64,000 bases of DNA, from NCBI GenBank assembly GCA_009823505.1, contig VZQC01000392.1, forward strand, positions 6,716,293 to 6,780,292, written 5' to 3'. The translations under genes and the position numbers were made by a program. The stretch comes from Rhizomys pruinosus (lineage: Eukaryota > Chordata > Mammalia > Rodentia > Spalacidae). The notes below the pieces were generated by a model, which was given only the letters and a program-made list of their open reading frames with translations, ran no database searches and was not told the DNA's origin. The first letter of the stretch is position 1. Each line of letters starts with the position of its first letter. Positions 21,463 to 33,103 of this stretch are shown piece by piece.

Positions 21463-21880
21463 TCAAAAAGAGAATTTTATGCAATGTTTCAACCAATATG
21501 ATTTTCTATTGTTCTTCCTTTATTCTCCCTACTGGTTATCACAATAAGAGACTACAGAGAAGTAAAATTCCAATTTAAATATTTTTCTACCATCAAAACA
21601 GGTAAAAATTTAATGGAGAAAAACTGAAATTATTAGTTAAAATGGGATTGTTAGAGTATGTGTAGAAAATGTACAGTGGTAGTAGAAGAATGCCACAAAT
21701 AGAAAGGATGATTTACTTCAGAAGATGAGAATCAAGGGAGAGGCATGGGAAGAACAGGCAGAGAAGGAGGATATCATCCTCAGAGGAGAATGACATTGAA
21801 TTACTAAAATGAGTTAAACCTTTCCTCAGTTTGTTTGGCTTCTAAAAGGCTAATAAGTGACAATAACATGACTAAGTGTG
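21463..21880. other. No recognised feature
   Basis: Unique-looking AT-rich DNA. Confidence 0.5.
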
Positions 21881-22440
21881 AAGCCTAATGCAGAAGTCCT
21901 GACCAGCCACCCATACTTATTCTCTATATTTTGACCATTTGTGGCCATTTGTGTTAATGGCATTCTGTTGCATTATGGAGTTTGTTAATGAGAGTTGAAA
22001 GATTCATTAATATTCTATTTGTCCCCTATTCCACTATTTTCCATGAGCCTTAGTTGTAGAAGTTCCATTTTAAATGTGTCACTTGGGGTTGAGCATTTCA
22101 CAGACACTTATTCTCTGTGTGTGACCAGTTGTGGAACTCTGTAATATTTCTCCATGTGTTGCAAAAGAAAATTCTTTGATGAAGAGTGACTCAAATTCAT
22201 GTCTGTGAATAGAAAGATCCATATTAACACATAGTAAGGGGATTACATTTGTCTAGGGATGTGACAGCCTTGAGATTTTCTCTAAGACCTATGACCTCTA
22301 CAGCCATTTATATTTGGCTATGATTACAGTACCACATATTAGTTCCCTCTCACTGAGTGGGCTTTAAAACCAAATAGGTTAACTATTGATTACTCTCAAT
22401 AATAAAGGTCTAGGGATGTGACAGCCTTAGGGTTCTCTCT
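21881..22440. repeat. L1-associated repeat Z, copy 2
   Basis: Same orientation and order as 14820-15180. It also includes 'tctagggatgtgacagcc' at 22252 and again at 22411, a short internal duplication. The two Z copies lie on either side of the 15.5-21.3 kb L1. Confidence 0.6.
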
Positions 22441-22604
22441 AAGATCTACAATATCTCCAAGTCCCATGCAAAGTCAAGTAGACAAAACTTTAGCATAGAA
22501 CTGGGGAAATAGGCAGCAGGCCCCAGTCTTAGCTAAAGAACTATTGGCCAGCTGATTACTTCTTGATGAAGGTGATTTTATCAATAAAAAGAAAGTCTGA
22601 GGAG

Positions 22605-22998
22605 GTGGTGAGATGTCTCACCACATGCCACCACCCCTGATGACCTGAGTTCAATCTTCATGACCCATGTGTTACACAGAGAAAACTAATTCTTTTTTCT
22701 TAATTTCTTATGTGTATGAGTGTACTGTCTGCATTTAGGTTGGTGCACCTGTGCCATGCAATGCCGCGGAGGTCAGAAGAGGGCGTTGGACTCCCCTGGA
22801 ACTGGAGTTAAAGATGGTTCTTAGCTGCCATGTGGGTGCTGGAAATCGAACCTGGGTCCTCTCCAAGAGCAGTCGGCGCTCTTAACTGCTGAGCCATCTC
22901 TCCAGCCCCGGGAACTAATTCTTTAGGTTGTCCTCTGACCAAAACAGCAACACATATGTTCTGGCACATGCATGCCAAAACAAATACTTAAACAGACA
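22605..22998 (+). repeat. Old B2 SINE, split by a younger B2
   Basis: The head at 22605-22683 ('ggtggtgagatgtctcacc', 'gatgacctgagttcaatc') and the tail at 22925-22998 ('ttgtcctctgacc', 'catgcatgcc') form one older B2. It was opened by the insertion at 22696-22912. Confidence 0.75.
22696..22912 (-). mobile_element. B2-type SINE nested in an older B2
   Basis: Minus-strand B2 with head 'ggggctggagagatggc' at 22912 and B-box-like 'ggttcgatttcc' equivalent near 22845-22857. Target duplication 'aactaattcttt' lies at 22684-22695 and 22913-22924. It is clearly younger than its host. Confidence 0.92.
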
Positions 22999-22999
22999 T

Positions 23000-23066
23000 A
23001 TACTAATGCCCATAATCCCAGCACTTGAGAATCTGAGATAAGTATCATATATTGTCTCAAAAGAAT
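23000..23066 (+). repeat. Truncated B1-like fragment
   Basis: 'cataatcccagcacttgagaatctgag' followed by a degraded 'gtctcaaaagaa' end. It is short. Confidence 0.5.
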
Positions 23067-23400
23067 GACTCTAAAAAGAGAAAGACTGTATACTTCACAA
23101 AGGGAGTCCCACATTCACCTGGTGGTTTGCCTATCAAAATCACAACTCCTGTTAGACTTCTTCCTTGAACAGTGTAACAAATATTTAACCTCTAAATCTG
23201 CAAAGCATTCAGCCATGAGGATAGTAGACTTTAGCATCTCCCAAGGACAACTCACAGTAAAGATCAAGCTTCTGTTTTATGGTTTTACTAATTCATTAAA
23301 AATGGTTAGTTTCTGAAATGCAAAACTTCAGTTTCTCTCATTTCTTCAGGTAATTGTAACTTTCAATGATTTAGCTCTGATATTTTAATTAACATGCCAC
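23067..23400. other. No recognised feature
   Basis: Unique-looking AT-rich DNA. Confidence 0.5.
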
Positions 23401-23401
23401 A

Positions 23402-24178
23402 ATATATCATCAAGCAGAGTTCCACCTTGTTTTCACACCCTATATATTACCTATATTTTCTTTATTATTTAAAGCATGTTGTTCTCTAGAATGATTATCA
23501 ACCACTTCATTTGCCATTTTTTTCTTACATTCTACTTCTTTTGTCTGGATTTAGTTGCCTTTTACTCAAACTGTAATATATCCCTTTGTTAAAGATTTCT
23601 ACACAGTGAATTCTCTCAGTTCCATGTTGACTTTAGTGATTGGAATTTTCCTTGTTTTCCTTTAATGATGACTTACCATTATATAGATGTCTTAGTTTCT
23701 GCCAACAACTTAAGCACTTTAAGGAAAGCATTCTGTTTATTGTAGACAGGAAGTCTCCTGATCATTCTTATACAGACAATGTTGTTTTCCTTCATGTCCT
23801 TGAAACACTTTTGTTCTTCAGACATCTACAGTTTTACTACAATGTGTCTAGGCAAGGATTTGTATATTTCTCTTTCAGGAATTTGGTGTGTTTGTTAAAT
23901 CTCAAGATTTGTTTATTTTTCTTCAATTCTTAGACAATGGGTTATTATATCTTGGAAGTTTTTAACACATCAATTATTTTTAAAAAATATTCTGTCCAAA
24001 ACTCCTGTTAGTTATAGTTTCAGTTTTTCATTTTTGTTTCATGTCTATGAACTTATTTTTATTATAAACATATGTTTAACTTTCTGTCTATTTATTCTCA
24101 GAAAGCTTTCAGTTTATTGAATTTAAAATCTGTGTGTATTTGAAGTAGTAAAAGGCTTTAATAATTCAATTTCCATGA
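23402..24178 (-). repeat. Ancient L1/HAL1-like fragment
   Basis: On the minus strand it resembles the 5' or ORF1-side region of old mammalian L1/HAL1 elements. The marker is the antisense block 'acaatgtgtctaggcaaggattt' with 'ctcttt.aggaatttggtgtg' at 23838-23892. It is highly diverged with no open frame. Confidence 0.5.
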
Positions 24179-24411
24179 ATCTGAGCATCTTTAAGCTAGC
24201 CGGAAATTCACTTGGAACAAAGAATTCAGACATTATGTCAGCATCACTAATTACAGAGTGTATTCTGGAAAGAATAATGTACTTTTTATCTTTCCTGATA
24301 GTATGTGCTTAGTAAATATTAGAGGAAGGAATGAGCCCATTACTCTATATATTATTTCTATGCCAAGTACAGACTTTATGGAGTATAGAATTTGTACATA
24401 GTGCTTCTGTT
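24179..24411. other. No recognised feature
   Basis: Unique-looking sequence. Confidence 0.5.
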
Positions 24412-24423
24412 AAAATACAGTGG

Positions 24424-24647
24424 TTGGGGGCTGAAGAGATAGCCTAGCACTTAAGAGCTCTTGCAGAGGACTGGAGTTCGATCCCCTGCACCCACATGGG
24501 AGCTGAGAATCAACCGTCTTTAACTCCAGTTCCAGGGGAATCTGACACCCTCTTCTGACCTCCGTGGCATTGCACGACACGGGTGCACAAACCTACATGC
24601 AGAAAGTACATTCATACACATAAAAAAAAATAAAATTTAAAAATAAA
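24424..24647 (+). mobile_element. B2-type SINE without the 17-bp internal duplication
   Basis: Head 'ggggctgaagagatagcc', B box 'agttcgatccc' at 24475-24485, body through 'cattgcacgacacgggtgcac', A-rich tail. Target duplication 'aaaatacagtgg' lies at 24412-24423 and 24648-24659. It carries a single 'actccagttccagg' unit at 24520. Confidence 0.93.
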
Positions 24648-24659
24648 AAAATACAGTGG

Positions 24660-26584
24660 CTGGCAGAGGAAGGGGCTAGAAGCACAAAAATATTTGCAAA
24701 GTCTTAACATTTGTACTTTTGTGGGATTAGTATGAGTTTTTCAGGGGAATAAGATATGGAAAGGTAAAAGAAACATTCTGTATCCATAGACTGTGATTCA
24801 CAAAAACCTCTGCTACCTGGATATGGACATCTTGATGACTCTGGATTAGGGGAGTTCTGTGGATATTGAGGCAATATCCTAGGGCAGTCCAGGAGAGGAG
24901 GATTACCTTGGATAACATAAAGGTAGTATGCTGGGTGAGGGTGATTGAATTTGTTACCTAATTTGGAGACAGTGCCCATAGAATCTGCTGATGGATTATA
25001 GATGAGGATGTGAAGAAAAACTAAAACAGTCTACATCATTTGTGGTAGTACTTTTGGCTGATGGGGAAAGAGTAAGAGAAGGAGGTGAGTGAACAAAGAT
25101 CAGTCCTTGTAGTTTTGAATTGACAATGCATAGAGGATAAAGAAACAGATATTTTGTAAGGAAAGGTATTCAGGAGCTTGAGCAAAGTCTTATATGGGGC
25201 CCTGGGTTAGTGGAGGTTTGAACATTAGCAATTATTGAGATTTGCTTGTAGCATTTGGGATATAGTTAAGTCTCTACTGGAGACTAGAGCCCTCCAAAAT
25301 ATCTATATGTATAGGATATATGGTTTTGATTCTGATTATATCTCTGTGAAACTACTTCATGACATACTAGGCCTGATATGGTTATTTACAACTAATTTTA
25401 TGTTCATTTTCTATTCTATTATTTTTTCTAGAACTTAGGTCTGTCCATGATCATAAACCTTGGGTACATGTAAATATGCTCATCCACATATGGAACTTGA
25501 CATAATCATCCATACTGCACAAATAAAAAACAAAGTTGCTTACAGATCTGGGTATCTCCCTACTTCTTATTTCTAAATTACAGGCAATTTTCAGAGAGAG
25601 GCAAATTACTCATATATTAAGTTACTTTTGGATAAATATATTGTATAGAAGTTTCTTTGAGGACATTTAAGATACGTATTGACCAATTCAGTTTTGGCCT
25701 GTTTTATTATGTATATCATTAGAAACTTTTCTCTAACTGCATAAGCTTTGTGGCCTAATGTTCAGAAGACTGCTTTGGACATGTGTCACTTAGGTAACAC
25801 AGCCTCAGTTGGTTTTCTTAAGGAATTACCAGGCTTTTCTAGTGTGCCAACTTTGATGATAACCATCCCTCAGAAATGGAGATACTCAGAGTGATGTAAT
25901 TGGTTGTGTTGCTAAAGAATGAGTTCCCCTGCCTTGGAAGATGGGATATGAGTATAGGGGACAGTATGGCTACTGTATTCTGCTGTACATGACAGGAGTA
26001 TTGTACATAGCCTAATAGCTGGAACATTGACTGTTGTAGTCAAACATAGGGTTCCATGTCCCCATGTTTCTGCTACTTACATATATAAAACTTAGTTTTC
26101 ATTCAGGAAATACATGAGTTCTTAAAATTCTGATGAGCCCCAACACACACCCACAAATATGTGCTTTTATTTTACCTCATCTATACCCTTCTAATATGCA
26201 ATAAACAACTGATTTAGTTTCAAATAAAGAAGTAGAGAATTTGAAACAATTCTAGACAGAACATTGATATCGGGTTTCACATCACCCAACATGAACATTA
26301 CACTTATTAATAGAGCAGGGAGAGAAGACTAGTCACAACAGGAAAAAGTAAATGCTGGAATGTAATCTCAAGGAGAAGAACAGTTGCCAGAATTTTAACA
26401 TTGGTGTCTTTCAGATCTCTTGTGACAAGCTTAAGGGAGAGAATAGTTGAGAAGAAAGTAAACCAACAATAAGCCATTAAAGTATTTCTCAATTTTTTCC
26501 TCACATTGTCAATTGAATAGCAAGCATATGATGTCAAATGTCTCCTTTCTATGAAATTTCTCTGATATTTCCATGATGTTATGA
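24660..26584. other. No recognised feature (about 1.9 kb)
   Basis: Unique-looking DNA between a B2 and the full-length L1. ORFs of 91, 63 and 62 codons here have no recognisable domain. No gene, RNA or repeat could be supported. Confidence 0.55.
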
Positions 26585-26589
26585 ATAAC

Positions 26590-27000
26590 ATTTGAAGCAC
26601 AGCAGAATACCAGCACAGCAGCCATGTGAAGCACACCTGCCTTGGGGCTTGTCCCCCCACCCCCAAGATTTGGGAGTACTCAGAAACCTCCCACATTGGG
26701 TTGTAGCGAGTGGTGTGGTGTGGGCAAAGCTAGACAGGTCGCCAGCAACCAGCAGGCCAACAGGGTACTGGGCAGCCAAAGGAGCAAACCCCACACACAC
26801 CCCTCGAGCTGGTGCTGCAGTGGTGTGGACAATCCAGCAGGCACAGTGTTAGTGATTCTAGTCTGCACAGCCAACATTGAGGCACCAGAATCCAAACAAA
26901 CAAACAAATAAACAAACAAAAACAAATCCACATTCCAAAGACACAGTGAAAATAAAACAACACGGGAAAAGCTCATAGTAAATTCACACCAAACTCTACC
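26590..27000 (+). promoter_or_regulatory. L1 5'UTR of the plus-strand element
   Basis: The segment has raised GC relative to its flanks, is non-coding, and lies directly upstream of ORF1 coding. It shows no tandem monomers and no clear likeness to the 332-bp monomers at 20.8-21.3 kb. The two full-length L1s therefore carry different 5'UTR types. A promoter role is inferred from position only. Confidence 0.6.
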
Positions 27001-27054
27001 ACCTGTCCTACAGAAGATTTCTACAATGCAATCTCCCTGGAAGGAAACCAAGAC

Positions 27055-28147
27055 GTGGACATTAGAAGAACAATTGTAGATGTATTCAAAGAAATCAAAG
27101 AATATAAAGAGCAAATCAGAGAAATAAGGGTAGAGAATGAAAAATTCGGGAAGGAATTAGAGGGAAAGAATGATAAACTTAGGATAGAACTAGAGGGAGA
27201 GAATTACAAACTCTGGAAGGAAGTGAAAACACTGAAAAGATCCCAGGCCAAAATGAAAAAAAGAAACTGACCAACAAAGCAATGAGCTACAAGAAGAGAA
27301 TTACAAGCTATAAAAAGAAGTGGAAATATTAAAGAAATCACAGGAGGAAATGAAAAAGGAAATTGAGCATTTATCAAATCAACAGGAAAGGATGGGAAAA
27401 AGCCTCAGAAGCAGAATGGATGAAGCAGAAAAAAGAATATCAGACCTGCAGGATAACAAAGAGCAACTAGAATGCTCAAGTAAAGATGAAAAATTAAAAA
27501 AAAACCACACACACAAGAGTGGAACAACCAAGAAATGTGAGAACCAATGAAAAAGCCAAACCTCCACATCATAAAGATAGAGGAAGGAGAAGAATCCCAA
27601 GGCAATAGTATTGAACAGATCACCAACAGTATAATGGAAGAAAATTTCCCAAAACTGAAAAAAGACTAGCCCACCCATACAAATACAAAAAGAACATACA
27701 CCACCAAATAGACAAGACCAGAAAAGAAATTCCCTATGCCATATCATAGTTAAAACACTAGATGCTCAAAACAAAGACAAAATGCTGAAAGTCACAAGAG
27801 ATAAACAACAAACATATAAGGGGAAAACCCATCATAATTACAGCTGACTTCTTAGTGCAAACTATGAAAGCCAGAAGAACAAGCACCAAAGTATCTAAAT
27901 GACTTTAGATGCCAACCCAGACTACTATACCCAGAAAAAAATGTCATTTATAGATGACGGTGAAAGGAACATCTTTCATGACATAAACAAAGTGAAAGAA
28001 CATGTGTCAATAAAACCAACACTTCAGAAAATACTCAAAGAACAGAGGAAAGGAGCAACTATCCCTAAGCAACTAAAGAGAGAAATTCACAAAACCATAA
28101 GAGTAAATACAAACCTACATGAAGAATGCAAACAAAAAATAAGGTGA
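27055..28147 (+). pseudogene. L1 ORF1 remnant
   Basis: ORF1 encodes the L1 RNA-binding chaperone. The first frame from an ATG at 27055 gives about 70 residues of Lys/Glu-rich coiled coil (for example KEIKEYKEQIREIRVEN). After a stop, the coil continues at 27320-27550 in another frame. The RRM and C-terminal regions follow in further frames at about 27550-27895 (GEESQGNSIEQITNSI, then HIIVKTLDAQNKDKMLK). The end is at 27899-28147 (YTQKKMSFIDDGERNIF, VSIKPTLQKILKEQ). At least four frame breaks occur. Length and order match the family, so this is a decayed but complete ORF1. Confidence 0.82.
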
Positions 28148-28149
28148 AA

Positions 28150-31100
28150 GGAAGCAACACCCATCTATCAATAATAATCTTAAATACTAATAGTCTAAAC
28201 TCCCCAATCAAAAGACATAGACTGGGAGAATGGATAAGGAAACAGATGATTCCATATGCTGTCTACAAGAAATCCATCTCACCCTCACGGACAGACACCA
28301 CCTTAGAGTGAAAGGATGGAAAAAAATATTCCAAGCAAATGGTACTAAAAAGCAAGCAAGAGTTGCTATTCTAAAATCATACAAAATATACCTCATAGCA
28401 AAATCAATCAGAAGAGACAAAGAGGCCCATTACATCCTTATCCAAGGAACAATTAACCATGAAGACTTCACAATCTTAAATGTTTATGCACCAAACTCTG
28501 GTGCACCTAACATTATAAACACTACTCTGCAGGACCACAAGACACAGATTAATCCCGGCACACTAATAGTGGGGGACTTCAACGCTCCACTGAGCCCCTT
28601 GGATAGATCAACTGAACAAAAATAGAGAGACATTGGAACTGAGCAATGCAATACTCCAAATGGACCTCACAGACATCTACAGAATATTCCACCCAAATAA
28701 GAGAGAATATACTTTCTACTCAGCACCTCATGGAACATTCTCCAAAATTGACCATATACTGGAACACAAAAGAAATCTCAACAAATACAAAAGGATTGAA
28801 ATTATTTCATGCATTCTATCAGATCACAGTGCAATAAAGCTCAATGTGAACACCAGAATAAGCCCTACTAGCTACAAGAATATGTGGAGACTAAACAGTA
28901 TAATCCTGAATAATGAATGGGTCAAGGAAGAAATAAAGAACAAAATAATAAAAATATTCATGGAACTGAATGAAAAAGACAATACCACACAACAAAACCT
29001 GTGGGATACTTTAAAAGCAGTCCTAAGAGGGAAATGTATAGCCCTAAGTGCCCACATTACAAAAACAGAAAGGGAAAAAAAACACTCTAACACTGCAGGT
29101 AAAAACAATTGAGAGACAACAACAAATGAACCCTAAACCCAATAGATAGGAAGAAATGGCAAAAACCAGAGCAGAAATCAATGAAATAGAAACAAAGAAA
29201 TTAATACAAAAAAATCAATGAAACCAAAAGCTGGTTCTTTGAAAAGATAAACAAGATAGACAGACCTCTAGCCCAGTTAACCAAATGAAAGAAATATCAA
29301 CTCCAAATTAATAGTATTCATGATGAAATGGGAAACATCATAACAGATAAAGAAAAGATCCAGACAATCATATGAGAATATGTCAAAAAACAATACTCTA
29401 CTGAATTTGAAAACCTAAGAGAAATGGATGAATATCTGAATTCCTGGGAAACAACAAAGCTTAACCAAGAAGAGATTGACAGTTTAAACACACCTATAAT
29501 ATTTGAGGAAATTTTAGCTGAAATAAAAAAAACCTCCCACCTAAAAAAATCCCAGGCCCAGATGGTTTCACAGCAGAATTCTATAAAACATTTAAAGAGG
29601 TCTTACAACCATTACTACTCACACTGTTCAGAAGGATAAAAATAGAGTGAAATCTTCCAAATTCCTTCTATGAAGCCAGCATCATTCTAATATGAAACCA
29701 AAGACCCAACCAAAGAAGAAAACTATAGATGCATTTCATTAATGAACATAGACGCAAAAATTCTCAACAAAATACTTGCAAATCACATACAGACCCATAT
29801 CAAAAAGATCATTTCTCATGATCAAGTTGGATTAATACCAGAGATGCAGGGATGGTTCAACATATGTAAAATCAATATAGATCATAAAATACATAAATGA
29901 ACTGAAAGACAAAAACCACACAATCATCTAAATTGATGCAGAAAAAGACTTTAACAAGATCCATCATCCCTTCATGTTTAAAGTTCTAGAGGGAATTGGA
30001 CAGAGAGGAACATTCCTCAACATACTCAAAGACATATACAAAAAAAACTACTGCCAACATCATCCTAAATGTAGAAAAAATAGAAGCATTCCCCTTAAAG
30101 GCTGCCTTTTATCTCTACTCCTCTTCAATATAGTGCTTGAAATCGTTGCTAGGGCAATATGACAAGAAAAGGAAATTAAAGCAGTACTAATAAGAAAAGA
30201 AGAAATAAAACTATCACATTAGTAGATATTGCTTAATGGATGCTAAAAACTCTACCAGAAAACTCCTAGAAATGATTAAGATTTTCAATAATGTGGCGGG
30301 CTAAAAAATTAACCTAGAAAAATCATTAGCCTTTCTTTACCCCCACCAATAAGCAACTGGAGAAGGAATATAAGGAGACCTTCCCACTCACAATAGCCTC
30401 AATAAAAATAAAATACCTGGGAACAAACCTAACCAAAGACACCACAGATCTTTGCAACAAAAATTTTAAACCCCTGAAGAAGGAGACTGGAATAAGACGT
30501 CAAAAGATGGAAAGACCTCCCACGCTCATGGATTGGAAAAATTAATATAGTAAAAATATCCATTCTACTCAAATTCTTATACAGATTCAATGCAATCCCA
30601 ATCAAAATTCCCATGATTTTCTTCATAGATTTGGAAGAAAATCCTTAAATTCATATGGAAAACAAAAGACCCTGAATAGCTAAAGCAGCCCTTATCAAAA
30701 AGTGCAATGGGGGGGGGGTTGCTTTACCAGACTTCAAGCTATATTACGGAGCTATAGTCATATAGTCTGGTATTGGCACAAAATCTGACCCATTGACCAA
30801 TGGAAATAAATTGAATATCCAAACTTGACTCATACAATTTCAGCCACTTCATATTTGACGAAGGGCCCAAAAAAGCTCAATGGAGGAAAGATAGCATCTT
30901 CATCAAATGATGCTGGCAAAATTGTAGAAGAACAAAGTAAAACCCCTATCTCTAACCCTGTAGAAAAATCAACTCCAGTGGATCAAAAATCTCAACATGA
31001 AACCCAAAACCCTGAAGGTGAGAGAGAAAAAGTTGGCAAAAACCTACATAGGCATAGGAAAAGACTTTCTAAATCAAATAGCAGCTCTGCAGGAAATAAG

Positions 31101-31885
31101 GTCAATAGTTGACAAATGGGACCTCATCAAACTCGAAAGCTTCTGTGCAGCATAAAACAATCAAGAAGTGAAGAGAAAACCCACAGTGTAGGAGGAAACC
31201 TTCACAAGTGATACATCTGACAGAGCATTAACATCAAGATTATATAGACTACTCAAAAAACAAAGAACTAAGAAAACAAATGACCTACTCAAATGATGGA
31301 GTAAAGAGCTCAACAGAGACTTCACCAGTGAGGAAGTAAAGATGGCATAGAAACATATTAAAAAGTGTTCAACATCATTAATAATTAAGGAAATGCAAAT
31401 TGAACCATGCTCAGATATCATTTCACTCAGATAAGACTGGCTAAGCTCACGAAAACAAAAGACACCAAATGCTGGAGAGGTTTTGTGGAAAGGGCAACAT
31501 TCATCTGCTGCTGGTGGGAATGTAAACTCACACAACCACTATGGAAAGCACTGTGGAGAACCCTTAAAAGACTCAAAATGAGCTTACCACCTGACCCAGT
31601 CATACCACTCTTGGGTATATACCCACAAGACTCATCCTACTACGAAGACATAGGCACATCTATGTTTATTGCAGCTCTCTTCAATAGCAAAGAGTTGCAA
31701 CCAACCCAAATGTCCCTCAACTGAGTGGATAACAAAAATGTGCTATATCTACACAATAGAGTTCTATTCACCAGGAAAGAAAGATGACATCATGAACTTT
31801 TCAGGTAAATGGATGGAACTTGAAGCCATTATGCTAAGTAAAATAACATAGTCCCAGAAAAACTAAAGGAATGTTTTCCCTCATT
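28150..31885 (+). pseudogene. L1 ORF2 remnant (endonuclease and reverse transcriptase), catalytically dead
   Basis: ORF2 normally encodes the APE-type endonuclease and reverse transcriptase that carry out target-primed insertion. Endonuclease landmarks survive across frames: NTNSLNSP, CLQEIH with the catalytic Glu, NVYAPN, VGDFNAPLS, and SDHSAIKL with the catalytic Asp-His. The RT region (about 29450-30700) shows [10 protein letters not shown] and a KYLGTNLTKD block. At the expected FADD active site, near 30218-30235, the sequence is deleted and stopped. The catalytic aspartate pair is therefore lost. The C-terminal zinc-knuckle-side region is fairly preserved (TQPLWKALWRTLKRLK, DPVIPLLGIYP). 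There are many frame breaks. Confidence 0.88.
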
Positions 31886-32095
31886 TGTGGATGCTAACTC
31901 CAAATCCCCAGTTGAAAGGCAAACTGAACAACTTCATTGTCATATTTCTTTTTATCTGAAAGCAACTGTGCTGTTATAATGTGAATCTCTTAACAGGTTC
32001 TAGAATTTACCTACCACTTATTTCCAGACATTGTAATTACTGAATATGGGTGTAAGGTACATATTCATATTTTAGAGTAATATAAAATTAAAGCC

Positions 32096-32640
32096 ATGTA
32101 GTTGTATGTGGGGGCTGAAGAAAGAGTGGTCCCAAAGATTATAATGGAGTTAGGGTCCTACTGCCTAATAATGTCATAGCCATTCTGATACACTATGCAC
32201 ACCCCATTACTTACATGTGTAGTGATAATGATGTGAATGAACCTAGTGTACTGTCACACAAAAGTATATCACATACAATTGTGTATAGGACATTATATTA
32301 GACAATGATAATAAAAGGCAATGGGGTTGTTTATGTATTTATTACCTAAAAAAGAATAATAATTGACATGTTCATTTTTTTCCTCTCATAACTCTCACCC
32401 TCCTCAGAAGACTTGAGGTATTATTGTCTCTAAATATTTTTGAACCATCTATAAGAAGGCTATGGATGCTTCAGCATACTGCAAGGACAGACTTGGAACG
32501 AATGGAATCTAGACTTGTTGACTAAAGGTGAAATAGTCCTTGTGTTTTGCCCTCAAAGGACTGTGACATAAAATGGATACTAAGGCTGTCACAGGTCTTA
32601 CACTGAACCCTAAGCTTTGGTGGCAGAAAAGAACAATATA
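32096..32640. other. No recognised feature
   Basis: Unique-looking DNA downstream of the L1. Confidence 0.5.
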
Positions 32641-32750
32641 CATCATGACCATCTATTTGACTCCCCTCAGAGCTACCAAGCCCCTACAGAGTACCTAGTA
32701 AAATTCCTGGCCTAGTAAATATTCAAGAAATTCTTGCCAATATCCTGTTC
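32641..32750 (+). repeat. L2/MIR-like tail (weak)
   Basis: 'agtacctagtaaaattcctggcctagtaaatattcaagaa' has the layout of the 'cctggcacatagtaggcgctcaataaatat' end of L2/MIR. It is short and diverged. Confidence 0.35.
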
Positions 32751-32841
32751 TTAGCATTTGCTTTGTGCTAGTCACTGGTGGAGTCTTGATGAATCATGTA
32801 GTTAGTATTTGCTCTGAAACAGCTCATAGTTTAGCTTCTTA

Positions 32842-33094
32842 AGTTTTTTTTTTTTCTTGAGACAGGGTCTCCCCATAGCCCCAGCTGCCCTGGAGATCGC
32901 TCTGTAGACCAGGCTGGCCCCGAACTAACAGAGATCCAACTGCCTCTGCCTCCTGAGTGCTAGGATTAAAGGCCAGGGCCACCACGCCTGGGTTAAAGAT
33001 GGTTCCTAGCTGCCATGTGGGTGTTGGGAATTGAACCCAGGTCCTCTGCAAGAGCAGTCGGTGCCCTCAACCACTGAGCCATCTCTCCATCCCC
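32842..33094 (-). mobile_element. Chimeric SINE: B2 head fused to B1 body
   Basis: Read on the minus strand, 33094-32993 is the tRNA-derived B2 head: 'ggggatggagagatggc', then a B-box-like segment near 33030, up to the 'aactggttaaag' boundary. It continues without interruption into B1 (32992-32860: 'ccaggcgtggtggccc', 'ttaatcctagcac' and so on) and ends in poly(A) (poly(T) on plus, 32844-32856). The direct repeat 'agcttctta' flanks the whole unit at 32833-32841 and 33095-33103, so head and body inserted together. A tRNA-like head on a B1 body is the plan of B4 (ID+B1). Here the head is of the local B2 type, so it may be a separate fusion. A B1 inserting exactly at the tail of a truncated B2 is the alternative. 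Confidence 0.7.
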
Positions 33095-33103
33095 AGCTTC
33101 TTA

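Larger units (their letters stand above)
26590..32095 (+). mobile_element. Near full-length L1 (plus strand), inactive
   Basis: The full L1 order is present: a GC-richer 5'UTR (26590-27000) with a (CAAA)n stretch at 26896-26925, ORF1 remnant, ORF2 remnant, and 3'UTR (31905-32095). The 3' end stops at 'ataaaattaaa' without the usual G-rich tract and terminal block seen at 13.7 and 9.0 kb. The 3' end is therefore either truncated or polyadenylated early. The total is about 5.5 kb. Both ORFs are broken by many frameshifts and stops, so it cannot be autonomous. This is the best-preserved L1 in the window and a useful reference for the fragments. Confidence 0.88.

Noticed and set aside
24704..24979. 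91-codon minus-strand ORF in repeat-free DNA
   Set aside because: No recognisable domain, no nearby splice or polyadenylation context, and the length is within chance expectation for 64 kb.
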